The notes beneath the pieces are model-generated. The model ran no database searches. It saw only the letters and a program-made list of their open reading frames with translations, and was not told the DNA's origin. 64,000 nucleotides of DNA, from NCBI GenBank assembly GCA_004352715.1, contig SCFE01000093.1, positions 269,882 to 333,881 on the forward strand. The letters are read 5' to 3'. The translations under genes and the position numbers were made by a program. The DNA is from Hofstenia miamia. Lineage: Eukaryota; Xenacoelomorpha; Acoela. The stretch's first letter is position 1. Every line of letters starts with the position of its first letter. This document shows positions 1-13,600 of the stretch, one piece after another.

Positions 1-388
1 GCGGGAGAGTAAAGAGAGTGGATTTCATGGTAACTATTGCAACTCCAAGCTTTGCTGGGCTAGTTTCCAAAGCAGTGGTGGAAAGAGTCAACTTGAAACA
101 TTATTGAACTAGAACAATGTGAGTAAGCAGAAGAAATCCATCTTGACCACAGTACTCAAGGTTTGCGTCCTGTCATGGTCGCCATGTTGCATCATCACCC
201 GAGATATGGATGTGCTTAATAGCGTATAATTTAGATGGATGTGATTGTCAGCAGATTCCACCAAGTGGGGTAATGAGCACTTTCACTCTCTCTTTCCTTC
301 TCTGTCGTGACTTTGTACTAACTGAGATATAACTTAATTACAATTCCAGCTCTTATACAAATAATCACCCTTGCTAGTATTTATGTAG

Positions 389-630
389 CATCTCTGAAGG
401 TGTCCTTAGAGAGCAAGCTGGGCGCACTTGCCCGAAGCCGAGATCTTAAAGACAGTTCGCAGATTTCCCAGCAGTACGATCCCATTCCAACCTGGTCCAC
501 CATTCCATCTGCGGATACTCTCAGCTCAGTCTCACTGAAAGATTTTTGTTATGTGTGCCTTACTTACGGTGAAATAAATAGACAGTCACTAATCAACTTA
601 TGCTCATTCTCATTTCAATGTGTGAATTAA
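389..630 (+). CDS. Possible 3' terminal exon of an unidentified plus-strand gene
   Basis: The stretch after the acceptor-like TTATGTAG (ends 388) is open in one frame to a TAA at 628-630. It is clearly more GC-rich and codon-like up to about 545 (reads ..LESKLGALARSRDLKD.. and ..QQYDPIPTWSTIPSAD..). The last 30 codons are AT-rich and may be intron or UTR; a GT near 547 could also be a donor. An AATAAA at 630-635 directly after the stop would suit a terminal exon. I do not recognise the protein. The remaining exons would lie upstream of the window. The first 110 bases also contain short open frames but nothing recognisable. Confidence 0.35.
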
Positions 631-635
631 ATAAA

Positions 636-2879
636 TTCGCAACCTGATACAAACTGCCAAGTGTAAAAAATAGTTAATGATTGATCAAGGCAGTTTCCTA
701 CATGTAGTTAAAATATATACAATACATATATCACAATTGAGTACTGACACACACACTAGCTGCAAGCAAAACAAAAAGACTCCTAAAAACTACTGCAGCT
801 CCTAACAGTAGTGTATATAAGGCAGGCCCTGTTACACAAAATGACATTTTGACCTCTGTGATATTGATGAGTGTTTTTAGTGACTCATCAGTTGATTGAC
901 ATTTCCGCTAATGGATTTTCAGTGACGTCAGATATTTTTAAGTATGTCTACTAATGGATTTCAATTAGTAATGCTTTTAATTGATTTACATATTAGGACC
1001 ATTTTTTGGTATGAGTAATTTCACTTTGATAATATCACGGGCCATTTTTTGGTATGAGTANNNNNNNNNNNNNNNNNNNNNNNNNNNNNNNNNNNNNNNN
1101 NNNNNNNNNNNNNNNNNNNNNNNNNNNNNNNNNNNNNNNNNNNNNNNNNNNNNNNNNNNNNNNNNNNNNNNNNNNNNNNNNNNNNNNNNNNNNNNNNNNN
1201 NNNNNNNNNNNNNNNNNNNNNNNNNNNNNNNNNNNNNNNNNNNNNNNNNNNNNNNNNNNNNNNNNNNNNNNNNNNNNNNNNNNNNNNNNNNNNNNNNNNN
1301 NNNNNNNNNNNNNNNNNNNNNNNNNNNNNNNNNNNNNNNNNNNNNNNNNNNNNNNNNNNNNNNNNNNNNNNNNNNNNNNNNNNNNNNNNNNNNNNNNNNN
1401 NNNNNNNNNNNNNNNNNNNNNNNNNNNNNNNNNNNNNNNNNNNNNNNNNNNNNNNNNNNNNNNNNNNNNNNNNNNNNNNNNNNNNNNNNNNNNNNNNNNN
1501 NNNNNNNNNNNNNNNNNNNNNNNNNNNNNNNNNNNNNNNNNNNNNNNNNNNNNNNNNNNNNNNNNNNNNNNNNNNNNNNNNNNNNNNNNNNNNNNNNNNN
1601 NNNNNNNNNNNNNNNNNNNNNNNNNNNNNNNNNNNNNNNNNNNNNNNNNNNNNNNNNNNNNNNNNNNNNNNNNNNNNNNNNNNNNNNNNNNNNNNNNNNN
1701 NNNNNNNNNNNNNNNNNNNNNNNNNNNNNNNNNNNNNNNNNNNNNNNNNNNNNNNNNNNNNNNNNNNNNNNNNNNNNNNNNNNNNNNNNNNNNNNNNNNN
1801 NNNNNNNNNNNNNNNNNNNNNNNNNNNNNNNNNNNNNNNNNNNNNNNNNNNNNNNNNNNNNNNNNNNNNNNNNNNNNNNNNNNNNNNNNNNNNNNNNNNN
1901 NNNNNNNNNNNNNNNNNNNNNNNNNNNNNNNNNNNNNNNNNNNNNNNNNNNNNNNNNNNNNNNNNNNNNNNNNNNNNNNNNNNNNNNNNNNNNNNNNNNN
2001 NNNNNNNNNNNNNNNNNNNNNNNNNNNNNNNNNNNNNNNNNNNNNNNNNNNNNNNNNNNNAGTTTATCATCATTGTTGTTGTTGAGGGAATTCTGTAGGA
2101 AACAAACGCAATGTGTATTTGCATGTTATGAATTTCACACGCTAGGTATCTAAATTAATGGTTAATTTACAGGTCAAGCAAGATGACATTCACAATATAA
2201 AACATTATAAATAAAAGTTTAAATAAATTAAATTAAAAATGTACATTAACAAACAAACGACGTTTCTATAAAGTATATAATTAATTTAACATCAGGCAGT
2301 AAATTCGCAGCAATTCATTAAAATAAAATTGTTTTTAAAAGAAATATCTGTAAAACTAACTAGAGATAATATTGTAAAAAAAGCGTTAAGAATCAAAAAC
2401 AATATCTGAGATATAATTATAAAAATAGCTTACCAAAAAGTTTGAAATCTTTATGGGTAGTTCGTTCATTAATGTGAAATTGCATTAATCCGTTTTATGT
2501 AAAAATTGAATGCTTTAGAAATCTCAATTATTACATGTTTTACCCAATTTATACAATTATGTAAATGAAAGATGCTACAAAACTAAAATGTTAATAAAGT
2601 AAAACGATTTATCCATCACCGTCTCTGGTAAAAATGAAATAAAGATTTTTTCAATACGTTTTACTCGTTGAATTTAAGAATAAAAACGTTTCAAGATTGT
2701 TGATAACATGTTTTGTTACTAGTGTCGTAAATTGGTTGTTAACATTTATTGATACACATTTATATACAAGACGTTTAAAAATATATATTTTATATTATAA
2801 GAAATTGCTTACACTTTAAAATTTTATTGGTGTCTTTTATAGTAAGAATTAAATAAATACCCGATATATGATTTCCACA
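636..2879. other. AT-rich intergenic sequence with a 1,000-N gap
   Basis: No gene is seen. Positions 1061-2060 are exactly 1,000 N, a conventional size for a gap of unknown length. Just before the gap a short motif (CCATTTTTTGGTATGAGTA) occurs twice, ending near 1017 and at 1060, so the left gap edge is itself repetitive. The flanks are low-complexity A/T. Confidence 0.8.
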
Positions 2880-2975
2880 TTTGTGACTTACATTTCTTTT
2901 CTGACATTTTTTCATGTTTGTGACTTACATTTCTTTTCCAACATTTTTTTTACTTTTGTGACTTACATTTCTTTA
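2880..2975. repeat. Short tandem repeat, about 37-38 bp x 3
   Basis: Three copies of a unit containing TTGTGACTTACATTTCTTT begin at about 2881, 2918 and 2956, separated by T-rich spacers. This is a minisatellite-like tandem array with no coding potential. Confidence 0.8.
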
Positions 2976-4758
2976 TGTATATTTCTAAGATTGAGGTAAA
3001 TTAAACATGGATAGTTGTAAAATGATATTACATTTGCCAATTAATTATTAAGATCTTTTCCACACGTTTATGTGAACTCTAGTTGATGATTGAATCAAAA
3101 TGAATTAAGTTATTTTGATTGGTTTATATGCTAAAAGTTTGTAATAACTAACACGTTCTTTGAACACTTTTTTTAATTTAAAATTCGGCAATGACTCCAA
3201 AAGCTGCTAACAAAGCTCATACTCAAAAAAATCTACANNNNNNNNNNNNNNNNNNNNNNNNNNNNNNNNNNNNNNNNNNNNNNNNNNNNNNNNNNNNNNN
3301 NNNNNNNNNNNNNNNNNNNNNNNNNNNNNNNNNNNNNNNNNNNNNNNNNNNNNNNNNNNNNNNNNNNNNNNNNNNNNNNNNNNNNNNNNNNNNNNNNNNN
3401 NNNNNNNNNNNNNNNNNNNNNNNNNNNNNNNNNNNNNNNNNNNNNNNNNNNNNNNNNNNNNNNNNNNNNNNNNNNNNNNNNNNNNNNNNNNNNNNNNNNN
3501 NNNNNNNNNNNNNNNNNNNNNNNNNNNNNNNNNNNNNNNNNNNNNNNNNNNNNNNNNNNNNNNNNNNNNNNNNNNNNNNNNNNNNNNNNNNNNNNNNNNN
3601 NNNNNNNNNNNNNNNNNNNNNNNNNNNNNNNNNNNNNNNNNNNNNNNNNNNNNNNNNNNNNNNNNNNNNNNNNNNNNNNNNNNNNNNNNNNNNNNNNNNN
3701 NNNNNNNNNNNNNNNNNNNNNNNNNNNNNNNNNNNNNNNNNNNNNNNNNNNNNNNNNNNNNNNNNNNNNNNNNNNNNNNNNNNNNNNNNNNNNNNNNNNN
3801 NNNNNNNNNNNNNNNNNNNNNNNNNNNNNNNNNNNNNNNNNNNNNNNNNNNNNNNNNNNNNNNNNNNNNNNNNNNNNNNNNNNNNNNNNNNNNNNNNNNN
3901 NNNNNNNNNNNNNNNNNNNNNNNNNNNNNNNNNNNNNNNNNNNNNNNNNNNNNNNNNNNNNNNNNNNNNNNNNNNNNNNNNNNNNNNNNNNNNNNNNNNN
4001 NNNNNNNNNNNNNNNNNNNNNNNNNNNNNNNNNNNNNNNNNNNNNNNNNNNNNNNNNNNNNNNNNNNNNNNNNNNNNNNNNNNNNNNNNNNNNNNNNNNN
4101 NNNNNNNNNNNNNNNNNNNNNNNNNNNNNNNNNNNNNNNNNNNNNNNNNNNNNNNNNNNNNNNNNNNNNNNNNNNNNNNNNNNNNNNNNNNNNNNNNNNN
4201 NNNNNNNNNNNNNNNNNNNNNNNNNNNNNNNNNNNNNACAGATTACTTTGTAATCTCACAAAAAAATGTTTGCTGAAACTTGCTTTTGCAATTGAAATGT
4301 TCAAGTTAAAATGCTTTCAATGATTTTGAGATGTTTTGCTTCAGTATTATTTAACACTTTCACTTCATATTTTATTCCACAATACTTTAGATGTTTTGAA
4401 ATGGCTAAACTAGTTTTGGGTTCTTTAAATTAAGCTACGGTTAGACTATGTGATTGGTAACAAGAGCACAAAATTGCATCACGAGTAAGTGGTTAGACTG
4501 CATTGCAATTGTGGTTGCTGTGACGAAAACAGGTTACCGATAACTTTAGAGGGGTTACACGAGGTGATTTGTGCAGCCCGCGCAATGTTATCATAAAGGA
4601 ATGTCTGGCTAGCAAATTAATCCTTAAAATTATGTTCAAATTTACAATTATAGATAAATTATAAATCGTGTTTTCTGTAAAACATATTTAAAGAAATTAA
4701 GATACTTATACATTTGTGCAGTTCATGGCAGGAAGATGATTCTAAATTAGGGCGCTGC
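2976..4758. other. AT-rich sequence with a second 1,000-N gap
   Basis: No gene is seen. Positions 3238-4237 are exactly 1,000 N. At about 4437-4480 there is one end (CTACGGTTAGACTATGTGAT) of the small transposon family that is complete at 24712-24850; here the other end is not evident. Confidence 0.7.
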
Positions 4759-7253
4759 GAATATTTGAAATTGAATTCGAACTTAGAAATTTCTGGTTGA
4801 GGTCATGGTGAAATTTTTCAACAAAAATAATTAAGCCTACTAGGCACCAAACATGCATTAAAAATGGCTCTCCAAAACTTGTTTGGATTCATACCTACAG
4901 ATTAAAATCCTTATTAAAAAAATGTAGGAGACTAGCGTTTGGCGAAATCGAAAAGGAGATTGCTCAAATTTTTAGATCGTTATATTTTCAAAAAGTAAAT
5001 ATACATCAATAATTAAGTTGAACGCTGCGTGTAATATTTTCACATAAAAAAATTCCACAAATTTTTTAGACTCAACCTATTTTGAATATATGAATAAAAT
5101 AAATTGTGAAAAATACCTCTAACGCAATAAAAATTAAGGAGAAATCAATGGAGTCGAAAGCCTTTCGAAGAACCAAAAAGTTCTAATCATTTTTCATTAG
5201 TTATAATTACAAAAAACATGTTATTTCAAGCAACGCATGTGCTATATTTAGTTGAAAAACCAAACTAACACTAATTTTTCAAAAAAAATTTAATGAATCT
5301 TTTCAAATAACTTTCGCAATCACTTAAAGTAGAAAAAGTGATATTGGTTGATAATTTGATTTTTTTCTACAGTCTCCTTTGAAAATTAGAATAGGAAGTT
5401 TTGAGGAAAATACACCTATTATAAACAACAAATTCATTGATTAAACAAAATTAAAATAAAAACATTGTAATGACAAAGAACATCTAAATGATTGACGTAA
5501 CAAATGACAAATCTATTTNNNNNNNNNNNNNNNNNNNNNNNNNNNNNNNNNNNNNNNNNNNNNNNNNNNNNNNNNNNNNNNNNNNNNNNNNNNNNNNNNN
5601 NNNNNNNNNNNNNNNNNNNNNNNNNNNNNNNNNNNNNNNNNNNNNNNNNNNNNNNNNNNNNNNNNNNNNNNNNNNNNNNNNNNNNNNNNNNNNNNNNNNN
5701 NNNNNNNNNNNNNNNNNNNNNNNNNNNNNNNNNNNNNNNNNNNNNNNNNNNNNNNNNNNNNNNNNNNNNNNNNNNNNNNNNNNNNNNNNNNNNNNNNNNN
5801 NNNNNNNNNNNNNNNNNNNNNNNNNNNNNNNNNNNNNNNNNNNNNNNNNNNNNNNNNNNNNNNNNNNNNNNNNNNNNNNNNNNNNNNNNNNNNNNNNNNN
5901 NNNNNNNNNNNNNNNNNNNNNNNNNNNNNNNNNNNNNNNNNNNNNNNNNNNNNNNNNNNNNNNNNNNNNNNNNNNNNNNNNNNNNNNNNNNNNNNNNNNN
6001 NNNNNNNNNNNNNNNNNNNNNNNNNNNNNNNNNNNNNNNNNNNNNNNNNNNNNNNNNNNNNNNNNNNNNNNNNNNNNNNNNNNNNNNNNNNNNNNNNNNN
6101 NNNNNNNNNNNNNNNNNNNNNNNNNNNNNNNNNNNNNNNNNNNNNNNNNNNNNNNNNNNNNNNNNNNNNNNNNNNNNNNNNNNNNNNNNNNNNNNNNNNN
6201 NNNNNNNNNNNNNNNNNNNNNNNNNNNNNNNNNNNNNNNNNNNNNNNNNNNNNNNNNNNNNNNNNNNNNNNNNNNNNNNNNNNNNNNNNNNNNNNNNNNN
6301 NNNNNNNNNNNNNNNNNNNNNNNNNNNNNNNNNNNNNNNNNNNNNNNNNNNNNNNNNNNNNNNNNNNNNNNNNNNNNNNNNNNNNNNNNNNNNNNNNNNN
6401 NNNNNNNNNNNNNNNNNNNNNNNNNNNNNNNNNNNNNNNNNNNNNNNNNNNNNNNNNNNNNNNNNNNNNNNNNNNNNNNNNNNNNNNNNNNNNNNNNNNN
6501 NNNNNNNNNNNNNNNNNNATGTTGAATATTTGAAATTGAATTCGAACTTAGAAATTTCTGGTTGAGGTCATGGTGAAATTTTTCAACAAAAATAATTAAG
6601 CCTACTAGGCACCAAACATGCATTAAAAATGGCTCTCCAAAACTTGTTTGGATTCATACCTACAGATTAAAATCCTTATTAAAAAAATGTAGGAGACTAG
6701 CGTTTGGCGAAATCGAAAAGGAGATTGCTCAAATTTTTAGATCGTAATATTTTCAAAAAGTAAATATACATCAATAATTAAGTTGAACGCTGCGTGTAAT
6801 ATTTTCACATAAAAAAATTCCACAAATTTTTTAGACTCAACCTATTTTGAATATATGAATAAAATAAATTGTGAAAAATACCTCTAACGCAATAAAAATT
6901 AAGGAGAAATCAATGGAGTCGAAAGCCTTTCGAAGAACCAAAAAGTTCTAATCATTTTTCATTAGTTATAATTACAAAAAACATGTTATTTCAAGCAACG
7001 CATGTGCTATATTTAGTTGAAAAACCAAACTAATACTAATTTTTCAAAAAAAATTTAATGAATCTTTTCAAATAACTTTCGCAATCACTTAAAGTAGAAA
7101 AAGTGATATTGGTCTCCTTTGAAAATAGGAAGTTTTGAGGAAAATACACCTATTCTAAACAACAAATTCATTGATTAAACAAAATTAAAATAAAAACATT
7201 GTAATGACAAAGAACATCTAAATGATTGACGTAACAAATGACAAATCTATTTT
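4759..7253. repeat. Direct duplication flanking a 1,000-N gap (allelic assembly artefact)
   Basis: Positions 4759-5518 recur as 6524-7253 on the other side of the N run 5519-6518. The copies are near-identical but differ by single bases (for example ATCGTTATATT versus ATCGTAATATT) and by about 30 bp missing from the second copy near 7113. Differences at that level look like two haplotypes of one locus, scaffolded end to end, rather than a real tandem duplication. It lies just downstream of the PIKfyve stop codon. Confidence 0.85.
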
Positions 7254-7356
7254 AACCACAAAACTACCAAAATAAACATTTTAAAACATTTAGCACCTAT
7301 TACCAGTAGCACCATTCTTTAAGCGAAAACATCAGCATTGTCTGAGGAAGATAGTT

Positions 7357-7697
7357 TCATTGGACTAAAGGTTTCTGATAAGAGTTATCGGAGATTTTGT
7401 CCATGCTCCATGCCTGACCAATATCTTGATTGTACCATTGATCTGGGACAGGATGGAAATAGCGATCCATCGCCATTGTGAAACGTTCACTGTAGCGATC
7501 TGGGTAGACAATTGTCGGCATAGAGGATAGGGTACCTGCTTCTCGACCTACCACTGTGTTCTTGGCCCATTTCGCCGCCATCTCAATTTTCTTATCGAAG
7601 GTGAATTTTCTTACAAAGTCTATTATACCAACAACTATTTCCTTAGTTTGATCTTCTAGTCCAACTAACAGAGAATAATCCATTCTTATATTTTGGC
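7357..7697 (-). CDS. pikfyve: PIKfyve last exon: catalytic DYSLL, IID and activation loop, stop TGA
   Basis: It reads MDYSLLVGLEDQTKEIVVG, IIDFVRKFTFDKKIEMAAK, MPTIVYPDRYSERFTMAM and MDRYFHPVPDQW. The catalytic Asp of DYSLL, the metal-binding Asp of IID and the basic KK of the activation loop (substrate choice) are kept. The stop codon is at 7359-7357. About 20 extra residues follow the usual PDQW end. No AATAAA was found on this strand before the duplicated gap region. Confidence 0.96.
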
Positions 7698-10600
7698 CTA
7701 AACACATGTATTTAATAATAATTATGTTAGCTTAATATACTACAAAACTCAAAGGAAACAACATACACAAAAATTCCGTGTCTCTCTTAATACAATCCAT
7801 AAGCAGTTTTTTTGAGTGAGGTCGCAAATAAATTGGAGAATCTTTCATAATTTTTAACATGTTCTCATCCATTAATACGATATCTTCTGCACTCTTCCCA
7901 CTAGTAGTTGTTAATCTATTACGTTGTGATCCCTAAACAATACAAAATCAATAAACAACACAAAATTGATCTTAATCAGAAGATTAGTCAATGTGTATGA
8001 CGAGGCATCCATTTTCAGATTATTGAAAAACCATATACACAGTATGAATCAGAGCACCAGGGGTGTGCTCGAGGGGTTCAGCCTACCGTAATAAAATCTT
8101 TACTGGTTTGAAGTGTTGGATTTTATATGTCGATGAATTAAGTTTACATATTTGTAACACCTGAAAAGCAGTTATATAAAAATTTTTTCTCAAGCAAGTG
8201 TTTGCATTTTCTGGGAATGCTAATGGCACTACTATACAGTACATAACACTTATGATGAATAAAAGAACTAAAGAACTCTACTCGTTTCGGCCAGGTGTCC
8301 AAACTGGGTTCATCTCAAGTTCATTCGATGAATAAGTTTGCGCAGCAAAGACTGTCACGAGCTAGAAATTTTCTAATCCGGAAGTCTGAAGAAAAACATT
8401 ATGACGGGCATGATATTTGTTAGTAGCTATCGCGCTCAGGGATATATTTACAGCAACCTATGTATTGTATGTATCTAAGATATGTTTGCTGTGAAGATTA
8501 CATGATGTGAATACCAGTTTAGTGTCGCATATTATCACCATTTCGACGCTCAATGAAAAAGATCGTGTGATATCTGTTTAGTCTCCCTAAACACCTGTCC
8601 TCAATGTTAGAAAATAAACGAGCAAGCACAGCTATTTAAGTATTTAAATCTCAAGTATCCTTTGCCAAAGATGACCTAACACAATGAGGTTATGAACAAA
8701 TCAATGTTGTTTTAAAGCGATCATGGGACAGCTGATTTTGGGCTAAACAAAAACCTAACTAATTGAACAATAGAGGGTTTTTAAGTTGGATATTTGCGTC
8801 TTCCAATCAATTACTAATGTTATTTTTGCACTGCAGAAAATACCGATTAGTTTATAAAAAAATGTCTTTAAAAGTGGTTTGAAAAAATGAAATAACCTTG
8901 TTGCTTCAATAAAATAGAGGTTTTCGTCCAAAAACTTGAAATTTGAACAAAATTTTTTAAAGCATGGGAATATGAAAGAAAAGGGTTATATCTGCTAGCA
9001 AAGCACGGGCAACTTAAAAAAGCAAACCTTTAAATCAAATGTCTGTGTTAAGCGTCGATTATAAAAGATGTTTTCCATGAGTAAGACGTCCTTGGACATC
9101 ACGAAACCAGTCTTACTATTGCGATAAGAAATCTTGAATACGCCGATGATTTTAACTAAACAAGTAGGAATTTTGTTTGTCAAACAATTGTTGATGTATT
9201 GGAAGTAATCAGATGCGAAATCGATGAAATGCTGAAGTTCTGGCTGCTTCAACTCTTTAATCAAATAACGATTGTTAGCAGTAATGTAGAAGCTACTACC
9301 CGACTTCCCAGATTTGGCTTTCCACGGCTAAATACACAACACAATTATATTCATTCTAAGAAAATATAACTCATATGCGAATCAGACTTGTCAACGAGCT
9401 GTAATTTCTAAGCTCGGCTCGGCTCGTTTAAATTTTGAGTAAGTTCTGCTCGCCGCATAAAATCTTTCAATGAGGCTCGTTTTAGCTCGATATATTTTTT
9501 TTAAAATATTGTGACCTCAGAATTTTTTCCATTGCCCCTCCTATTATTTAATAAACATTTCTAAAATAAGATTAAAAGTAAGGAATATTGAATGAAAACA
9601 TAAGAAAAATTTGCATAATCAAATTAGCAAGCAGCACTATAAATTTGGTTTGCTTAAAAACGGCTCGTTTTATATCCAATACTCTGTTCAAGCTCGGCAC
9701 GGCTCGGCTCGGATCGGCTCGGCTTGTTGACAAGTCTGATGAGATATACATCCATTGAAAATATTTCTTAACTTAGCATCTAGCACATTCTCATTATATA
9801 CAAAATGAAACATACCTTAGAATGTGAAAGAGATCTTACAAACTCGATCTCATCAGCATCGATACCCTCAATTAGGAGTGATCTCAACATCTTAAATTCA
9901 AGAGGGAAGAAAACTTTGCAAAAAAATCGTGTTGTAGAGTCGGAAAATTGATACTCAATGTGCTGTTTGCTGGTTGATATCATCCGTTCTATATTGGGAT
10001 TTTTATGTGAGTCGTCTCCTTCGCTACTGTTTTCTTGCTTATGGAAATAAGCGGTGTTGTTGCGAAGATGGAGACTAACATCGCTTCCACCTCCTTCGCT
10101 TGTCTAAAATCTCTATTAATGCACGTTTCGCTAAACAATATCGAGAACATTGATCAGTTATGATGAATAATGTTTAAATGTTGAATTTTCTGACTAGGGC
10201 TAGTTTGTCAATTTTTAGGTACAGTCAGTCTTTAAATTCAATTTTTGGAAAAAAATCCTCATTTAGTCCATTTTTTGAATGAAATCAATAAATACGGCCA
10301 ATTTCAATTGCCACGAATAGAAATACAAGGCTGTTGCACTTGTGCGAAAAGAGGGACTCTTACAAAAGGATCAACCTTAAAGTGAAGACACGTTGAGCTG
10401 TCTCTTACAAAACTTAACATCATTTTCTAGAACAGAAAATAATTTACTACGTGAACTCATTCGATGAATAGTTGCTTTGTACAAGTAATGATTTCAAAAG
10501 TCAACTTCTACGGTAAATATTCTCATCTTAGTTAGGTCAATTTTTCAAGGATTAAACTCAATAAAAAATCGCCTTATTTCGGACCTTAATAATACACCAT

Positions 10601-13600
10601 TTTACTAAGAGTTCGAGCAAAAGAACACATTTTAGAATTCATCAAGATATAGATATGCATCAAATGGATTTTTAAGAGAGTTTTAATGAAATGTTTGTAA
10701 AGCATACTTTTGATTTGGTTTCTGTTCTCACAACCAGAGTTTTTGGATCACAGATCTCCAAGTCACCTAGTTTCTTTTTATACTCTAAAGAACTGAGAGT
10801 GTAAGCAATTATAGAAACAGGTTCATCCTCAGAAACCAACACAGGACACTGCTCATTTGCCACCTAAATATGGAATTCTATAACCTAGTAATAAATCCTC
10901 CAATGTTAACATAAATCATTGGATCGACAATTAAAACAACTGTAATAATGAGAAAGCTAAAAATAGAAATTATGTAATATTTAAATTTCGATAACATGTG
11001 ATCATTTATCATAGTGTTATGCACCTTGGTAAGTTTTAATTAGGGTGTTTGTAATAAGTTCATTAAGTCAATAATTAAAACGTGTAACAAAAATGCTAAC
11101 AAGATTATATATTTTTTAATTATGAGCTGACTAAATTTTTTAATGGTTGTCAACATTTAGGCTAAATAAAATTTTATACAGAATGACCAGCTTTGTAATA
11201 TTACACTCAAAGGTTTAAATAAATAAATGCAAACCTTGGAAATTGTATAGATTACGTTATTACACTATACAGCAATGTATACACAATATGCACAGATGTG
11301 TCTCTGCAAGACAATAGATATCATGATATTGACACATGATTGTTTAATGAGCTTCAAACAAGGACATGAAACGAATAGCAAATGTCTAATAATAGATTAG
11401 AGTTAAGAATGAGGAATTTGAACCAGTCTATTGTTTAAATTATTGTAGTGTTGCGAATTTCATAGTATGATAATGAAAATGTATAAAACTAGAAGTTTTC
11501 GAAAAATCAAACCTTAAGAAGAAAATGTTCACTACATGAGAAAGGAATTTGAACAGGTTTATATTGCTTAGGAAGCAAAGAAACCGCGTATTTCGATACG
11601 ACTCTTAAGGTTTCCTTAAGGGTAGCATCAGACTTTGTCTTGCCAGTCGGAGTAGATGATGTTTCTTGAACTTCTTCTTCTTGATGCACAACTAAAAGCA
11701 AAATTGAAGAGGAGTAAGTAGGAATAACGACCTTACATCCAAAAAGTTTAAGCAAGGCACTAATAAAAGCATAAGCCATTATTATGAACAATGAGAAACA
11801 ATTAGAGTACAAAGTTCCTATTTATCAATTATTTGCACTAAATAGAAGTTAAATAATCTTTATTGTTATCACAAACTGAATTAGCGTTTTTGTAAATTTA
11901 CAAAATATATTATCGAGGAAAAGTGCAAATACAAACTTTTGCAAGCACATTGCTGTTGCAGAAAAACTCAATGCAATTGTCTCCAAAAAATCACATGCAT
12001 TTTAAGAAAGGTTTTCTTATAAAGAAATCAAGCCAATTATACAGCTTGGTAATTAAACAGTAAAGTGGCGATACACGCCGAGATTTTAGAACCCGACCCG
12101 ACCTGACTCGAACTCGAAATACATATTTCAACTCGAATTTCTTAAATCATCAGGTGCTAAGATGATAAAAGTCTTTCAAAAAAACAATCACCACAAATTA
12201 CAGCATTATTATATCGTATTAAACTTATGAAAAAATCTGTACTTTTTCGACTCGAAATCAACCCGTTTAGTTTTCAAAAACTGAACCGAACCCGACTCGA
12301 CCATCTCTGATAAAAGCAATTTAACCAGTGATTAGTTGCAAGAGAAGTAGAGACTTGATCATGATTCATTCTAACCCCACAGCAAAATCGCACAATGACT
12401 ATATGACAAGCATGCTATTAAATCAATTCTATTTGTAGCTTAAATTCAATAACTTAAAAATCGTGGCGTTTTGGGCATGAACAGAGTACACAACTTCCTA
12501 GCGCGGCTTTTTTCATGGAACAGCAATTCAGTCAGTTGAATTCGTCGCTGAATTTTAAGTTAAATTACTATAATATTTTTGGTAGGTTTTTATATTCATG
12601 GTTGTAAATTACTTTTGGACAATTGCAATTTTCGTGCATTGATAAACAAGGCGGTATTGGAAATAATGTCTGCAATAAAGATTAACTAGTCATGACTGCA
12701 TGCGAATTGAATTTTTATGCTCCAAACTGGATAACTGACTAAATCTTTGTATATAATTAACATTTTTCTTAAAGATTAGGTTTGTTTAAAACTAGAATCA
12801 AATTCAACAAATCTTTATTACCTTGTTATTAAGCGATATATTCTATAAACTATTGAGCAATAGAAAGGAAATTATACATTTTGTCTCATATACAACTGAA
12901 ATTTTAAAAAAAATTAACGAAAATGATTCTCCAGAAAAAGGTTTCAAGAAAAACCGATTTTGCTTTGATTTATAATTTTATTTAAACTATTTACAAGGAA
13001 GTGAAATTTGCAACACTGAAGAGAAGTGACGTCTCTCAAATGGAAAAATGTCAATGTGGCTGAATTTCCAGTCAATAATCAATGGGGATTTTCCAGAGTA
13101 GCGATTTGAACAGAGAAATGGAGGAGCAGAATTCTATGAAAAGTGCTTAAAAACAGACTTTACTTTCAATTGAATTGTTTTAATCAATTAGTCTCTCTGC
13201 TTAACCACGTTGCTCCAATTTTATTTAAACTGTTTGTTATCGATTTAAATGTACCAAACTGTTTACTTTATATGATTAAAATAATAGCAAATAAGGGAGC
13301 ACGTTTCTCAACACTTAAGAACATTTGTACTAATTATAATAAAATACATTATCAACAAGGATCGAAATTAAACTTCTACTCCAAACACGTTTTTCTTTTT
13401 CATACTTTTCACTGTCAGAGAAACAAAGACTATTTATTTATCTATCATGTGAAAAGTAGTTGAAGTAAGAACGTCTTTTTGGATTAACAGGGGACGGCTT
13501 ATCCGTATTACCAATTTCAGTAAACGAGAGTAAATTATACGGATTCATGTCCGTTTTGTCGAAAAATATTGGAATGAGTTATACTTTTTTAAAATCAGTT

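Noticed and set aside
981-6623. Long open frames across N runs at about 1 kb, 3.2 kb and 5.5 kb
   Set aside because: They consist almost wholly of unknown residues from the 1,000-N gaps and have no real coding sequence at either end.
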